Shown here: positions 20,599 to 30,155 of the stretch, in pieces
Position numbering within the stretch: the first letter of the stretch is position 1
How the letters are laid out: each line of letters begins with the position of its first letter
DNA from: Allopusillimonas soli
GTDB taxonomy: Bacteria; Pseudomonadota; Gammaproteobacteria; Burkholderiales; Burkholderiaceae_B
DNA length: 64,000 bases
Direction of reading: 5' to 3'
Assembly: GCF_004153445.1 (NCBI RefSeq)
Contig: NZ_SDQC01000002.1
Span: forward strand, 793,312 to 857,311
Translations under genes and position numbers: made by a program
Notes under the pieces: generated by a model
Seen by the model: only the letters and a program-made list of their open reading frames with translations
Database searches by the model: none
What the model was told of the DNA's origin: nothing

Positions 20599-20637
20599 GG
20601 TCAAGCACACTCTCACGCCGCGCAGCGGTCAATATTC

Positions 20638-21933
20638 ATGAAGATACTCGTAATTGGCGGCGGTGGCCGCGAGCACGCCATGGCCTGGCGCCTTTCCCGT
20701 TCCCCGAGGGTGCAGACGGTCTATGTTGCCCCCGGCAATGGCGGCACGGCCCGTGATGAATCGCTGAAGAACGTCGCCCTGACGGACATCGGCGAACTCG
20801 TGGCCTTCGCTCTGGCGGAAAAAGTGGCCTTTACGGTCGTGGGGCCCGAGGCGCCGCTGGCGGCCGGTGTGGTGGATGCCTTTCGGGCGGCGGGCCTGCG
20901 CATCTTCGGACCCACTCAAGCGGCCGCTCAGCTGGAAAGCTCCAAGGATTATGCCAAGGCGTTCATGATGCGCCACAGCATTCCGACCGCCGCCTACCGG
21001 ACATTCACCGACCCCGCCGAGGCCAAAGCCTATATCGCCGAACAGGGCGCCCCCATCGTCATCAAGGCCGACGGCCTGGCCGCCGGCAAGGGCGTCGTGG
21101 TGGCTGCAACCATCCAAGAGGCGGAACAGGCCGTGGACCATATGCTGGGCGACGGCGCCTTCGGCAGTGCCGGCGCGCGCGTCGTCATCGAGGAATGCCT
21201 GCAGGGCGAGGAAGCCAGCTTCATTGTCATGTGCGACGGCAAGAACGTACTGGCTCTGGCCACCAGCCAGGACCACAAGCGGCTGCTGGATGGCGACCAA
21301 GGCCCCAACACTGGCGGCATGGGCGCCTACTCGCCCGCTCCAGTCGTAAGTCCCGCGCTGCACAACCGCATCATGCGCGAGGTCATCCAGCCCACCGTGG
21401 CCGGCATGGCGCGCGATGGCCTGCCGTACACCGGCTTCCTGTATGCCGGGCTCATGATAGGCGGCGGAGCCGACGCATCGCGCCCGCTGAAGGTACTGGA
21501 ATTCAACTGCCGCATGGGCGACCCTGAAACCCAGCCCATCATGATGCGCATCAAGAGCGACTTCGCCCGCGTCTTCGAACTGGCGCTGGAAGGCCGGCTG
21601 GACGAAGCCGACATCGAGTGGGACCGCCGCTGCGCCCTGGGCGTGGTCATGGCCGCGAAAGACTACCCCGCCACGCCGCGCACTGGCGATCTTATCGATC
21701 GCGTGGCCCCCGACACCGACGATGTCACCGTGTTTCACGCGGGCACGGCCCTGCGGGACGGCGCGCTGCGCACCAGCGGCGGCCGGGTTCTGTGCGTGAC
21801 GGCCCTTGGCGACTCGCTGCGGCGCGCGCAGGCGGCCGCCTATGATGCCGTTGCGCAAACGCATTTCGACGGCCAGCAGTTTCGTGGCGATATCGGCTGG
21901 CGCGCATTGCCGGCCGCCACATCCACACCTTGA
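20638..21933 (+). CDS. purD: Phosphoribosylamine-glycine ligase
   Basis: ATP-grasp enzyme joining glycine to phosphoribosylamine in de novo purine synthesis, 431 residues. The N-terminus [19 protein letters not shown] and the ATP-grasp signature [14 protein letters not shown] are diagnostic; [18 protein letters not shown] supplies metal and ATP contacts. Located between yebC and hemF in the same direction with short gaps. Confidence 0.96.
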   Translation: MKILVIGGGGREHAMAWRLSRSPRVQTVYVAPGNGGTARDESLKNVALTDIGELVAFALAEKVAFTVVGPEAPLAAGVVDAFRAAGLRIFGPTQAAAQLESSKDYAKAFMMRHSIPTAAYRTFTDPAEAKAYIAEQGAPIVIKADGLAAGKGVVVAATIQEAEQAVDHMLGDGAFGSAGARVVIEECLQGEEASFIVMCDGKNVLALATSQDHKRLLDGDQGPNTGGMGAYSPAPVVSPALHNRIMREVIQPTVAGMARDGLPYTGFLYAGLMIGGGADASRPLKVLEFNCRMGDPETQPIMMRIKSDFARVFELALEGRLDEADIEWDRRCALGVVMAAKDYPATPRTGDLIDRVAPDTDDVTVFHAGTALRDGALRTSGGRVLCVTALGDSLRRAQAAAYDAVAQTHFDGQQFRGDIGWRALPAATSTP

Positions 21934-21967
21934 CCCCACCCCGGCTTTCGCGGCCGGAACCCGCATC

Positions 21968-22876
21968 ATGACCGCACCCATCCCAGACGCCCACGATTAC
22001 TTTCTGAACCTGCAATCCCGTATAGTCCAGGCCCTGGAAGATGCCGGCAACGCCCCCTTCGAGCGTGAATCCTGGACCCGGGAGGAAGGCGGCGGCGGCC
22101 TGTCGCGCTACCTGGAAGGAGGCCAGCTGTTCGAGCGCGCCGGCGTTCTGTTTAGCCACGTAAAGGGCAAGACTCTCCCCCCTTCCGCCAGTGCGCACCG
22201 CAAGGAACTGGCTGGCCGCAGTTGGGAAGCCATGGGCGTATCCATGGTGCTCCACCCACGCAATCCATACATCCCCACCACGCACATGAATGTCCGCCTG
22301 TTCGTGGCGCATGCGCCGGCCGATACGCGTGAAGAAGATGTCTTCTGGTTCGGAGGCGGACTGGACCTCACGCCCTACTACCCCTTCGAGGACGACGCCA
22401 GGCATTTTCACCAGATCTGTCACGACGCCGTCGCGCCTTTCGGCGCGGACAGGTATGCGGCCTACAAGCGCTGGTGCGATGAATACTTCTACCTGAAACA
22501 TCGCGGAGAAACACGCGGCATCGGCGGCCTCTTCTTCGACGACCTGAACCAGGACGGCTTCGCGCAGAGCTTCGCGCTTACGCAGTCGGTCGGCAACGCC
22601 CTGCTGCCCGCCTACATGCCCATCGTCGAAAAACGACGCACACAGGCCTACGGTGAACGCGAGCGGGCCTTCCAGGCATATCGGCGAGGCCGCTATGTGG
22701 AGTTCAATCTGGTCTACGACCGCGGCACGCTGTTCGGCCTGCAATCGGGCGGGCGCACCGAGTCCATATTGCTTTCCATGCCCCCTTCGGCAGCGTGGCG
22801 CTACTGCTACACGCCCGAGGCCGGCTCGCCCGAGGCCGAGCTGGCAAGCTATCTCAGACCCCGGGACTGGCTGTGA
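21968..22876 (+). CDS. hemF: Oxygen-dependent coproporphyrinogen III oxidase
   Basis: Aerobic haem-pathway enzyme decarboxylating coproporphyrinogen III to protoporphyrinogen IX, 302 residues. Conserved blocks [30 protein letters not shown] and [19 protein letters not shown] are intact. The frame is open into purD, but the ATG at 21968 gives the normal length. The stop overlaps the GTG start of nadD. Confidence 0.95.
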   Translation: MTAPIPDAHDYFLNLQSRIVQALEDAGNAPFERESWTREEGGGGLSRYLEGGQLFERAGVLFSHVKGKTLPPSASAHRKELAGRSWEAMGVSMVLHPRNPYIPTTHMNVRLFVAHAPADTREEDVFWFGGGLDLTPYYPFEDDARHFHQICHDAVAPFGADRYAAYKRWCDEYFYLKHRGETRGIGGLFFDDLNQDGFAQSFALTQSVGNALLPAYMPIVEKRRTQAYGERERAFQAYRRGRYVEFNLVYDRGTLFGLQSGGRTESILLSMPPSAAWRYCYTPEAGSPEAELASYLRPRDWL

Positions 22877-23463
22877 AAATCGGACTGCTGGGTGGCAGCT
22901 TCGACCCCGTGCATTGCGCGCATATAGCGCTGGCGCTGGCAGCCCGCCGGTCGCTTGGCATGGACCGCGTGCAGTTGATTCCTGCCGCAAACCCATGGCA
23001 GCGAGAGCCGCTGGCCACCAGCGCCCACCACCGGCTTGCCATGCTGAACATCGCCGTACGCGGCCACGAGGGCCTGGAAATCAATCCGCTGGAAATAACC
23101 CGCGGCGGCAAGACCTACACAGCCGACACACTCTCGCAACTGCCGCCGGGGCCTGACTATACATGGATACTCGGGGCCGATCAGCTGGGCAACTTCTGCA
23201 GCTGGCATCGATGGGAAGCGATTGCCGCCACGGTGACGCTGGCGGTTGCGCGCCGGCCCGGCACCGAACTGGCCGTTCCCGCTGCGCTGCGCCAGCGCCT
23301 GGAAGCCCTGAATCGCAGGCTGGTCGAGCTGCCTTTCGAGCCCATGGATATCTCCGCCACCGCCATACGTCGCCGGCTGGCGCTGGGCTTGCCCACAGAC
23401 GGCATGCTCGATGTTGCTGTCGCGCAATACATCAAGGAAAATCACCTCTACCAAGGCCCTTGA
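22873..23463 (+). CDS. nadD: Nicotinate-nucleotide adenylyltransferase
   Basis: Makes deamido-NAD from nicotinate mononucleotide and ATP, 196 residues. The nucleotidyltransferase signature [11 protein letters not shown] is at the N-terminus and the second motif [13 protein letters not shown] near residue 170. The GTG start overlaps the hemF stop (GTGA), giving translational coupling; in-frame ATGs further upstream would add residues before the conserved KIGLLGG strand and are rejected. Confidence 0.93.
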   Translation: MKIGLLGGSFDPVHCAHIALALAARRSLGMDRVQLIPAANPWQREPLATSAHHRLAMLNIAVRGHEGLEINPLEITRGGKTYTADTLSQLPPGPDYTWILGADQLGNFCSWHRWEAIAATVTLAVARRPGTELAVPAALRQRLEALNRRLVELPFEPMDISATAIRRRLALGLPTDGMLDVAVAQYIKENHLYQGP

Positions 23464-23491
23464 TCACTGGGTCTCGCGGTATAGTGGCTAC

Positions 23492-23884
23492 ATGGATATA
23501 CAAAAACTGCAACGACTTGTCATAGATGCACTGGAAGACGTCAAGGCCCAGGACATCAAAGTATTCAACACGACCCATATCACCGGCCTGTTCGACCGCG
23601 TGGTCATCGCAAGCGGTTCATCCAACCGGCAGACCCGGGCCATCGCATCCAACGTGGTCGATAAGGCCCGTGAAAGCAAGGTTCCCATCGTCGCCTATGA
23701 AGGCGAGGACACCGGCGAATGGGTGCTGGTCGATCTGGGCGACATTGTGGTCCACTGCATGCAGCCCAGCATCCGGCATTACTACAATCTGGAAGAGATC
23801 TGGGGCGGCAAGCCTGTTCGCGTCAAGCTCCTGCCGCAGTCCACGCAGCCTGTCATCGCCGAAACCTACGACGACGCCTCCTGA
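23492..23884 (+). CDS. rsfS: Ribosome silencing factor RsfS
   Basis: Binds protein L14 of the large subunit and blocks subunit joining when nutrients are short; 130 residues from ATG 23492. The typical segments [31 protein letters not shown] and [16 protein letters not shown] are present. It follows nadD and precedes rlmH, the usual order. Confidence 0.94.
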   Translation: MDIQKLQRLVIDALEDVKAQDIKVFNTTHITGLFDRVVIASGSSNRQTRAIASNVVDKARESKVPIVAYEGEDTGEWVLVDLGDIVVHCMQPSIRHYYNLEEIWGGKPVRVKLLPQSTQPVIAETYDDAS

Positions 23885-23898
23885 GCGCAGGGTCCATC

Positions 23899-24369
23899 GT
23901 GAAGCTCATCGTCGTGGCTGTCGGCATCCGCATGCCCGCATGGGTGGAAGCCGCCTGGAAAGACTATGCGCGTCGACTTCCGCACGATTGCATGCTCGAG
24001 TTGCGCGAAGTCAAACCCGAACCGCGCACATCCGGAAAGACAGCACCCCAGATGATGCAGGCCGAGGCCAGGCGCATCGAATCCGCCGTGCCCGCCAATG
24101 CCTTGCGCATTGCGCTGGATGAGCACGGACGGGACGTTGATACGATGACGCTTGCGCGCGAGCTGGAGCGCTGGCGCGGCGGCGGCCAGGATGTCGCCTT
24201 TCTCGTGGGCGGGCCAGACGGCCTGGATAGCGGACTCAAGCAAGCCTGTCAGTCGCGTCTGCGTCTTTCGTCCCTCACCCTTCCACACCCCATGGTGCGT
24301 GTGCTGCTGGCGGAACAGCTATATCGCGCGTGGGCTATCATGACCGGACATCCCTACCACCGCGCCTGA
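23899..24369 (+). CDS. rlmH: 23S rRNA (pseudouridine1915-N3)-methyltransferase
   Basis: SPOUT-class methyltransferase acting on pseudouridine 1915 of 23S rRNA in the 70S ribosome, 156 residues. The start is GTG at 23899 ([14 protein letters not shown]). The SAM-binding [10 protein letters not shown] and the C-terminal [16 protein letters not shown] with HPYHRA are family hallmarks. Confidence 0.94.
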   Translation: MKLIVVAVGIRMPAWVEAAWKDYARRLPHDCMLELREVKPEPRTSGKTAPQMMQAEARRIESAVPANALRIALDEHGRDVDTMTLARELERWRGGGQDVAFLVGGPDGLDSGLKQACQSRLRLSSLTLPHPMVRVLLAEQLYRAWAIMTGHPYHRA

Positions 24370-24399
24370 GCGCATACATCAATGGCAAGGACAGACACA

Positions 24400-25839
24400 A
24401 TGACCATGCGGCGCACCAAAATCGTGGCCACACTGGGGCCAGCCACATCCAGTGCGGAACAGATAGAACAGCTCATCCTCGCCGGCATGGATGTGGCCCG
24501 ACTGAACTTTTCCCACGGCGAAGCCAACGATCACCGTGAACGTGCCCGTCTGGTGCGCGAGATCGCCGAGAAGCACGGCCGCTTCGTGGCGGTGATGGGC
24601 GATCTGCAAGGTCCCAAGATCCGCATAGCCCGCTTTCTGAAAGGCCGCGTCGAACTCGAAGCCGGCCAGCCGTTCACGTTATCGAACCTACACGATCCGG
24701 AGGGCGGAGACGAACATATTGTCGGCATCGACTATCCCAGTCTGGTACAGGACTGCCATCCCGGCGATGAGCTGCTGCTGGACGATGGCCGTGTCGTGCT
24801 GACAGTGGACAGTGTTGATGAAAACGCCGTACACACCATCGTGAGCGTAGGCGGCCCCCTGTCCAACAACAAAGGCATCAACCGCCGTGGCGGCGGCATC
24901 TCCGCGCCCAGCCTTACCGACAAGGACAAGGAAGATATCCGGCTTGCCGCGGAACTCGACATGGATTATGTCGCCGTGTCATTTCCGCGCTATGGCAGCG
25001 ATATACAGCAGGCGCGCAAGCTTGTACAGGAAACGGGCAGCAAGGCCTGGATCATCGCGAAGATAGAACGCGCGGAAGCCGTGGCCGATGATCGCGCGCT
25101 TGACGCCATTATCAAAGTCAGCGACGGCGTGATGGTTGCTCGCGGAGATCTGGGTGTGGAGGTGGGCGATGCCCGTCTGGCGGGCATACAGAAACGCATC
25201 ATCCAGCATGCGCGCACACACAACAAGCTAGTGATCACCGCCACGCAGATGATGGAATCCATGATCAGCAGCCCGCTGCCCACGCGGGCCGAAGTATCGG
25301 ACGTGGCGAACGCTGTGCTCGACTACACTGACGCAGTCATGCTGTCGGCCGAAAGCGCGTCGGGCAAGCACCCGGTGGCAGCGGTGGCGGCCATGGCCCG
25401 CATTTGCGTGGGCGCGGAACAGGAGCCCACCAGCATGCAGTCGCAGCATCGCCTGGGCGAGACGTTCACGCGTTGCGATGAAACCATTGCGCTGGCCACC
25501 ATGTATGCCGCCAATCACTTTCCCGGCGTTAAAGCCATCATCGCATTGACCGAAAGCGGCCACACGCCGCTCATCATGTCCCGCATCCGCTCGGCGGTAC
25601 CCATCTACTGCTACACACGTCATCCGATCACGCAGCGTCGCGCGGCGCTCTTTCGCGGCGTCTACACCGTGCCTTTCGATGCCGCCAAGCTGGATCCGGC
25701 TGAAGTCAGCGACAGGGCCATAGACAGGCTCAAGGAACGCGCGCTGCTCAAGAAAGGTGACTGGATCATCCTGACCAAAGGCGACTTTTACAGCAACAGC
25801 GGCGGCACCAACGGCATGAAGATACTGAAGGTGCGCTGA
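24400..25839 (+). CDS. pyk: Pyruvate kinase
   Basis: Glycolytic enzyme making ATP and pyruvate from phosphoenolpyruvate, about 479 residues. Key motifs are TKIVATLGPATSS, LNFSHG, GDLQGPKIRIARF, the catalytic-lysine region IIAKIERAEAV, VARGDLGVEVG and the signature ITATQMMESMI. An in-frame ATG at 24382 exists, but AAGGA at 24387-24391 lies 8 bases before the ATG at 24400, which decides the start. It is inserted between rlmH and maf, genes that I expect to be adjacent in many relatives. Confidence 0.93.
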   Translation: MTMRRTKIVATLGPATSSAEQIEQLILAGMDVARLNFSHGEANDHRERARLVREIAEKHGRFVAVMGDLQGPKIRIARFLKGRVELEAGQPFTLSNLHDPEGGDEHIVGIDYPSLVQDCHPGDELLLDDGRVVLTVDSVDENAVHTIVSVGGPLSNNKGINRRGGGISAPSLTDKDKEDIRLAAELDMDYVAVSFPRYGSDIQQARKLVQETGSKAWIIAKIERAEAVADDRALDAIIKVSDGVMVARGDLGVEVGDARLAGIQKRIIQHARTHNKLVITATQMMESMISSPLPTRAEVSDVANAVLDYTDAVMLSAESASGKHPVAAVAAMARICVGAEQEPTSMQSQHRLGETFTRCDETIALATMYAANHFPGVKAIIALTESGHTPLIMSRIRSAVPIYCYTRHPITQRRAALFRGVYTVPFDAAKLDPAEVSDRAIDRLKERALLKKGDWIILTKGDFYSNSGGTNGMKILKVR

Positions 25840-25861
25840 TGGCAAGCAAGGAAGCGCGTCC

Positions 25862-26452
25862 ATGAACCTGCCCGCCATCTATCTCGCCTCGGCCAGCCCG
25901 CGCCGCCATGAAATCCTGGTCCGCATGGGCGTCGAGCACGAAGTCCTGCATGTGCCCGCCCCCGAGGGCGAGGACGAACCCCGCTTGCCCGGCGAGCCGC
26001 CAGAGGACTACGTGCGGCGCACAGCGAGGGAGAAGGCGCAGCGCGCGGCGGACTGGGTGCGCACGCCGCTCGACACCAGCCGCCCCATCCTCGCCGCCGA
26101 TACAACAGTCATTCTCGAGCACGACCTGCTCGGCAAGCCTGCCGATCTGGACGACGCCCGCACCATGCTGGCACGCCTCTCGGGCAGCATCCATAGCGTT
26201 CATACCGCAATTGCCGTGGCATACCAGGACAGCCTGCTGGAAGACGTGTCAATAACCCAGGTGCGGTTCCGTGCGCTCACGCCCCAGGATATCGACAGCT
26301 ACTGCGCCAGCGGGGAGCCCATGGGCAAGGCTGGCGCCTACGGCATCCAGGGGCGGGCAGGCATGTTTGTCCAGCATCTGTCGGGCAGCTATACCGGTGT
26401 CATGGGCCTTCCCATGTTTGAAACAGCAAGGCTGCTGCAATCGCTGCCGTGA
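25862..26452 (+). CDS. maf: Maf-family nucleoside triphosphate pyrophosphatase
   Basis: House-cleaning enzyme hydrolysing dTTP/UTP or modified nucleotides, 196 residues. Maf motifs YLASASPRRHEIL, ADTTVILEHDLLGKPAD and GKAGAYGIQGRAG are all present. The first motif and the GAYGIQG block suggest the YhdE branch. Rng (ribonuclease G), which often follows maf, is not here; an IclR regulator starts about 110 bases later, marking the edge of the accessory block. Confidence 0.92.
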   Translation: MNLPAIYLASASPRRHEILVRMGVEHEVLHVPAPEGEDEPRLPGEPPEDYVRRTAREKAQRAADWVRTPLDTSRPILAADTTVILEHDLLGKPADLDDARTMLARLSGSIHSVHTAIAVAYQDSLLEDVSITQVRFRALTPQDIDSYCASGEPMGKAGAYGIQGRAGMFVQHLSGSYTGVMGLPMFETARLLQSLP

Positions 26453-26499
26453 GTGCCAGGCAGCGCCGCCTGCTATTTCATCGGAGTACAATTCATATA

Positions 26500-26530
26500 A
26501 TCGCAATGCGATAGAAAATCGGCTTGCGAT
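26500..26530. promoter_or_regulatory. Tandem IclR-type dyads upstream of the iclR gene
   Basis: ATCGCAATGCGAT at 26500-26512 is a perfect 13-bp palindrome. A second, weaker copy ATCGGCTTGCGAT at 26518-26530 follows with its centre 18 bases away. Both lie 34-64 bases upstream of the IclR start. A matching dyad occurs at 33927-33939 in front of the operon that this regulator faces, so they are the likely IclR operators. Confidence 0.65.
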
Positions 26531-26563
26531 CTTTTTCTCTGACAAAGACCAAACGGAATACGC

Positions 26564-27424
26564 GTGCCGAGAAACAAGCAGCCGGACATCAAGCATGCAG
26601 CACGGACGGAACAGCATGCGCCCTCCCCGGCATTGTCCTATGCCGGCGGGCGCTCGACCCTGTTCATCGGATCGATCGAGAAAGCCTTCAAAGTGCTGCA
26701 TGCTTTCGACGGCCCCCGCCGCCACATGACGCTCGCCGATATTTCGCGCGTTACCGGCCTGGACCGGAGCGCCACGCAGCGGCTGGTTCATACCCTGGCG
26801 GAACTCGGATATATCCGGCGTATCCCCGATTCCCGCAACTACGGGCTTGCGCCCAAGCTGCTTCAGCTGTCCTACAACTACATACGCGCCAACGAGCTTA
26901 TCGACAAGGCCTCCCCGTATTTGCTCGATATCAGCCGAACCGTTGGGGAAACAGCCAATCTGCATGAGCTCGACGGCACGGACATTGTCTTCCTGGCTCG
27001 CTTTCCCGGACAGCATCTGGTCAACGTCGACATTACGGTAGGCAGCCGGCTGCCAGCCTTTTTCACCGCCTCCGGCACGGCAATTCTATCCCGACAGCCC
27101 CTGGCGCGCCGGCGTGAAATACTCGCGCAAACCGATCTACGGCCGCTTACGCCTTATACAGAAACCGATCCGGACAAGCTACTGCGCAGAGTGCAGCGGG
27201 CCGCAGAGCGCGGCTATGCCATCGTCAAGAATGAAACCGTCCTCGGCGACATTTCCGTGGCGGCGCCCGTCATGGATCTGCGCGGCAACACAGTCAGCGC
27301 CATCAATATCGCCGTGCCCACGACACGCTGGACACTGGAGCGCGCCGAGGCCGAGTTGGCACAACATGTGCAGGTCGCCGCGGCGTCCATCTCCAAGTCC
27401 CAGTTCAACCGCTACGCCCCCTGA
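26564..27424 (+). CDS. IclR-family transcriptional regulator
   Basis: 286-residue regulator. The winged helix-turn-helix is at about residues 36-95 (LADISRVTGLDRSATQRLVH, then LGYIRR). The C-terminal effector-binding domain begins near 110 and includes ANLHELDGTDIVFLARF and the terminal VAAASISKSQF helix. GTG at 26564 is the chosen start. The first 30 residues are charged and look disordered. It converges on a five-gene operon whose far-end promoter carries the same dyad found upstream of iclR, so it probably controls that operon and itself. Effector unknown. Confidence 0.88.
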   Translation: MPRNKQPDIKHAARTEQHAPSPALSYAGGRSTLFIGSIEKAFKVLHAFDGPRRHMTLADISRVTGLDRSATQRLVHTLAELGYIRRIPDSRNYGLAPKLLQLSYNYIRANELIDKASPYLLDISRTVGETANLHELDGTDIVFLARFPGQHLVNVDITVGSRLPAFFTASGTAILSRQPLARRREILAQTDLRPLTPYTETDPDKLLRRVQRAAERGYAIVKNETVLGDISVAAPVMDLRGNTVSAINIAVPTTRWTLERAEAELAQHVQVAAASISKSQFNRYAP

Positions 27425-27440
27425 AAGTCTGGCTCCGCCC

Positions 27441-28352
27441 TCAGGCAGCAGGCGCTTCGCCAAACGCCTCGATCTGTTTGCGCAGCTCCGCCCTCAACTG
27501 GCTTTCCAAGGGTGCCGCAGGCCGAACCAAGGGGCGCAGCACATGCGGAGCATCGATGCCGATCAGATCCATGACCGACTTGAGCGGCCCTGGATTCGTT
27601 TCGGAGAATGCCAGATTCAGGAGAGGAATAAGACGCCGGTGAAGGGCAAGCGCATCGGCGATCCTGCCCTCCTTCAGCAGGGCATACATGTCCAGCCATG
27701 GGCGAGGCAGTACGCTGGCCGTGACCACGATGCCGCCGCGCGCGCCCGCCGCGATATGCATGGGGAATAGCGTATCCTCGCCGCTGAGCACGGCAAAATC
27801 GGCATCGACGCCGGCGATAGTGCGCAGGAAGTGATACATATCGGTATTGCAGGCCTTCATGCCGATGATGCGCTCATGGGCCGACAGCACATGCAGTATA
27901 TCCGGGCTGATGGAAACCTGAGTACGGTAAGGGATTTCGTAGATCAGGACGGGCAGCGGCGACTCGTCCGCAAAGCGCAAAAAGTAGTCGCGTATGCCCG
28001 CCTGCGTCGGGCGCGTGTAATACGGGGTCAACAGCATGACTGCGTCGGCACCCGTTGCGGCAAACTCCTGCGCCGCCTGCATTGCGTCGTAGTATCCCGG
28101 ATCCAGCACGCCGGGGATAACCGGCACTCTGCCCCCGGCGGCCTGCACGCACGCCTGCGCCATGCGGACACGCTCGGGGCGCGAAAGCGAACCGTACTCT
28201 CCCGTTCCGCCAAGCGGCACAATGCCATTAACCCCCCGTGCGATCAAGCCATCGACCAGGCAACGGGTAGCCTGAACATCGATGCGGTCATCGCCGGTAA
28301 CCGGTGTGGGAATGGCCGGAAGCACTCCGTGTAAATTGCATGAATCTATCAT
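27441..28352 (-). CDS. DHDPS/NAL-family lyase (aldolase or dehydratase)
   Basis: TIM-barrel class I lyase of 303 residues related to dihydrodipicolinate synthase and N-acetylneuraminate lyase. The Schiff-base Lys166 (IIGMKACNTDM), proton-relay Tyr138 (LIYEIPYRT) and carboxylate-binding GGTGEYGSL (residues 48-56) are present. It is last in an operon with an ABC importer and a 2-hydroxyacid dehydrogenase, which argues for catabolism of an imported 2-oxo- or hydroxy-acid, not lysine synthesis. In this family sequence alone does not tell aldolase from dehydratase or deaminase activity. Confidence 0.85.
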   Translation of the reverse strand: MIDSCNLHGVLPAIPTPVTGDDRIDVQATRCLVDGLIARGVNGIVPLGGTGEYGSLSRPERVRMAQACVQAAGGRVPVIPGVLDPGYYDAMQAAQEFAATGADAVMLLTPYYTRPTQAGIRDYFLRFADESPLPVLIYEIPYRTQVSISPDILHVLSAHERIIGMKACNTDMYHFLRTIAGVDADFAVLSGEDTLFPMHIAAGARGGIVVTASVLPRPWLDMYALLKEGRIADALALHRRLIPLLNLAFSETNPGPLKSVMDLIGIDAPHVLRPLVRPAAPLESQLRAELRKQIEAFGEAPAA

Positions 28353-28382
28353 TGTCCTAATCCAGAAAATACAAAACAGCCG

Positions 28383-30146
28383 CTATGCCAGGCTGCGTCG
28401 CCGCATCCGGTCCGCAATCCAGATCAGAATGGCGATGAATGCGAAAAGGCAGGTGGACACCGCGGCAATCACAGGCGAAATCTGCAATGTGACCTCGTCC
28501 CAGAACTGCTTGGGCAACGTCGCGCTGATGCCACCGGATGAAAAGAGCGCGATGGTCAGTTCGTCGAAAGACGTGGCAAAGGCGAACAGGAAGGACGACA
28601 GCATGCCGGCGCCCAGAATGGGAAAAGTGACGTGGCGCAGCGTTTGCCATGGCCGGGCGCCCAGGCTCTGCGCGGCCATATCCAGCCGCGTATCATAGTT
28701 GCGCAGCACCGCCATCATGGTAATGACGACATAGGGCACCGCCACGACCGTATGGCCCAATACAAGCCCAATCGAGGTTCCCACCAGGCCGACGCGCGCA
28801 AAGAAGTAGAACAGCCCGACCGCAATAATCATGCGCGGCACGACAATGGGCGAAAGCACGAAGGCCATCCAGATTCCCGGCCTGCGTACATTGCCACGCA
28901 CCAACATGAATGCCACGGGCGTTCCGATCAGCATGGACAACACGGCCGTCCCCACGCCCACGATCAGCGAGCGGACAATGGCATTCATCCACATGGGCGA
29001 GGCCAGCATTTGCTCATACCACTGCAAGGAAAAGCCGCGCGGCGGCCAGCTCAACCCGGAATCCGCGCCGAACGAAAGCGGCACCATCAGAAAAGCGGGA
29101 AGACTCAGGAAGATCAGCACCAGCACGACCAACCACCACATGAACCGCGACTGCCCCGCATCGGCGTTGCGGCGCAGTCCTCGCGGGCACATGGCCAGAA
29201 TACGGTCCGAAATGCGGGCCAGCGCGTCAAGAAGCGCCTGACCGGCACGGTGCAGATATCCCTGTCCGCCGCCTGCATTCCTGTCCACCGCTGCCCCGGT
29301 CATGGTGGACAGGCCCAGAAGCTTGTCGTATATGCCAAAAACAATCAGCACCACCAGGAGAAGCAGCACGGATATGGCGCCCGCAAAACCCCAGTTCAGC
29401 GTTTGCTGGATCTGGACGATGATCAATTGCGTAATCATGGTTTCATGGCGGCCGCCCAGCAGGGCCGGTGTAATGAAGAACCCTATCGCCGTCACGAAAA
29501 CCATGATGCCCGCCGCGGCAACGCCGGGAAGCGCCAGCGGGAAGTAAACCTTCCAGAACGCGGTGCCGGGCCGCGCACCCAGGGTAGCCGCTGCCCTGGG
29601 GAGGTTCCGGTCTATATTCTCCATGACCGACAGCATGGTCAGCACAGCCAGTGGCATCAAGGCGTGCACCATGCCCACAATGACACTGCCCAGCTGGTAC
29701 AGCAGATTGGCCGGCGTATCAATCAGGCCCACGGCCTGAAGAAGCTGGTTCAATGGGCCATTGCGTCCCAGTATCACCACCCAGGCGAACGTTCTCACAA
29801 GAAAGCTCGTCCAGAAGGACAGCACAACCCAGAACAGCCACTGCCCCTTGCGCTGCCGGGGCAGCGAAGAAATCAGATAGGCAACGGGGAATCCTGCCAA
29901 TACCGCAAACAGCGTGGTCCACAATGAAATCTTCAGCGTGATCAACAGTACGTCCAGATACACTGTCGTATGAAAAAGCCGGGTGTAGTTTTCAAGGGAA
30001 AATCCACCGTTCTCGTCCAGCACGCTCTGCAGCAACAATTGCCCCACCGGGTATACCAGCAGCACCAGCAGCACCACGCACAGCGGCGCGCTCATGAAGA
30101 TGTGCTTGAGTCTCGGAGTGTTTATTCGGCGAATCGGCGTCAGCAT
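28383..30146 (-). CDS. ABC transporter permease, two permeases fused in one chain
   Basis: 587 residues holding two complete polyamine/spermidine-type (PotB plus PotC) permease modules. The first EAA loop (AAATLGARPGTAFWKVYFPL) is near residue 185 and the second (AAQSLGARPWQTLRHVTFPI) near residue 490. They are joined by a roughly 60-residue hydrophilic linker rich in Gly, Arg and Asp (about 295-350). The membrane dimer is therefore made from a single polypeptide. It sits between the ATPase and the DHDPS-like gene. No stop or frameshift is seen in the linker, so the fusion looks real. Confidence 0.9.
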   Translation of the reverse strand: MLTPIRRINTPRLKHIFMSAPLCVVLLVLLVYPVGQLLLQSVLDENGGFSLENYTRLFHTTVYLDVLLITLKISLWTTLFAVLAGFPVAYLISSLPRQRKGQWLFWVVLSFWTSFLVRTFAWVVILGRNGPLNQLLQAVGLIDTPANLLYQLGSVIVGMVHALMPLAVLTMLSVMENIDRNLPRAAATLGARPGTAFWKVYFPLALPGVAAAGIMVFVTAIGFFITPALLGGRHETMITQLIIVQIQQTLNWGFAGAISVLLLLVVLIVFGIYDKLLGLSTMTGAAVDRNAGGGQGYLHRAGQALLDALARISDRILAMCPRGLRRNADAGQSRFMWWLVVLVLIFLSLPAFLMVPLSFGADSGLSWPPRGFSLQWYEQMLASPMWMNAIVRSLIVGVGTAVLSMLIGTPVAFMLVRGNVRRPGIWMAFVLSPIVVPRMIIAVGLFYFFARVGLVGTSIGLVLGHTVVAVPYVVITMMAVLRNYDTRLDMAAQSLGARPWQTLRHVTFPILGAGMLSSFLFAFATSFDELTIALFSSGGISATLPKQFWDEVTLQISPVIAAVSTCLFAFIAILIWIADRMRRRSLA

Positions 30147-30155
30147 GCGCGCCCC

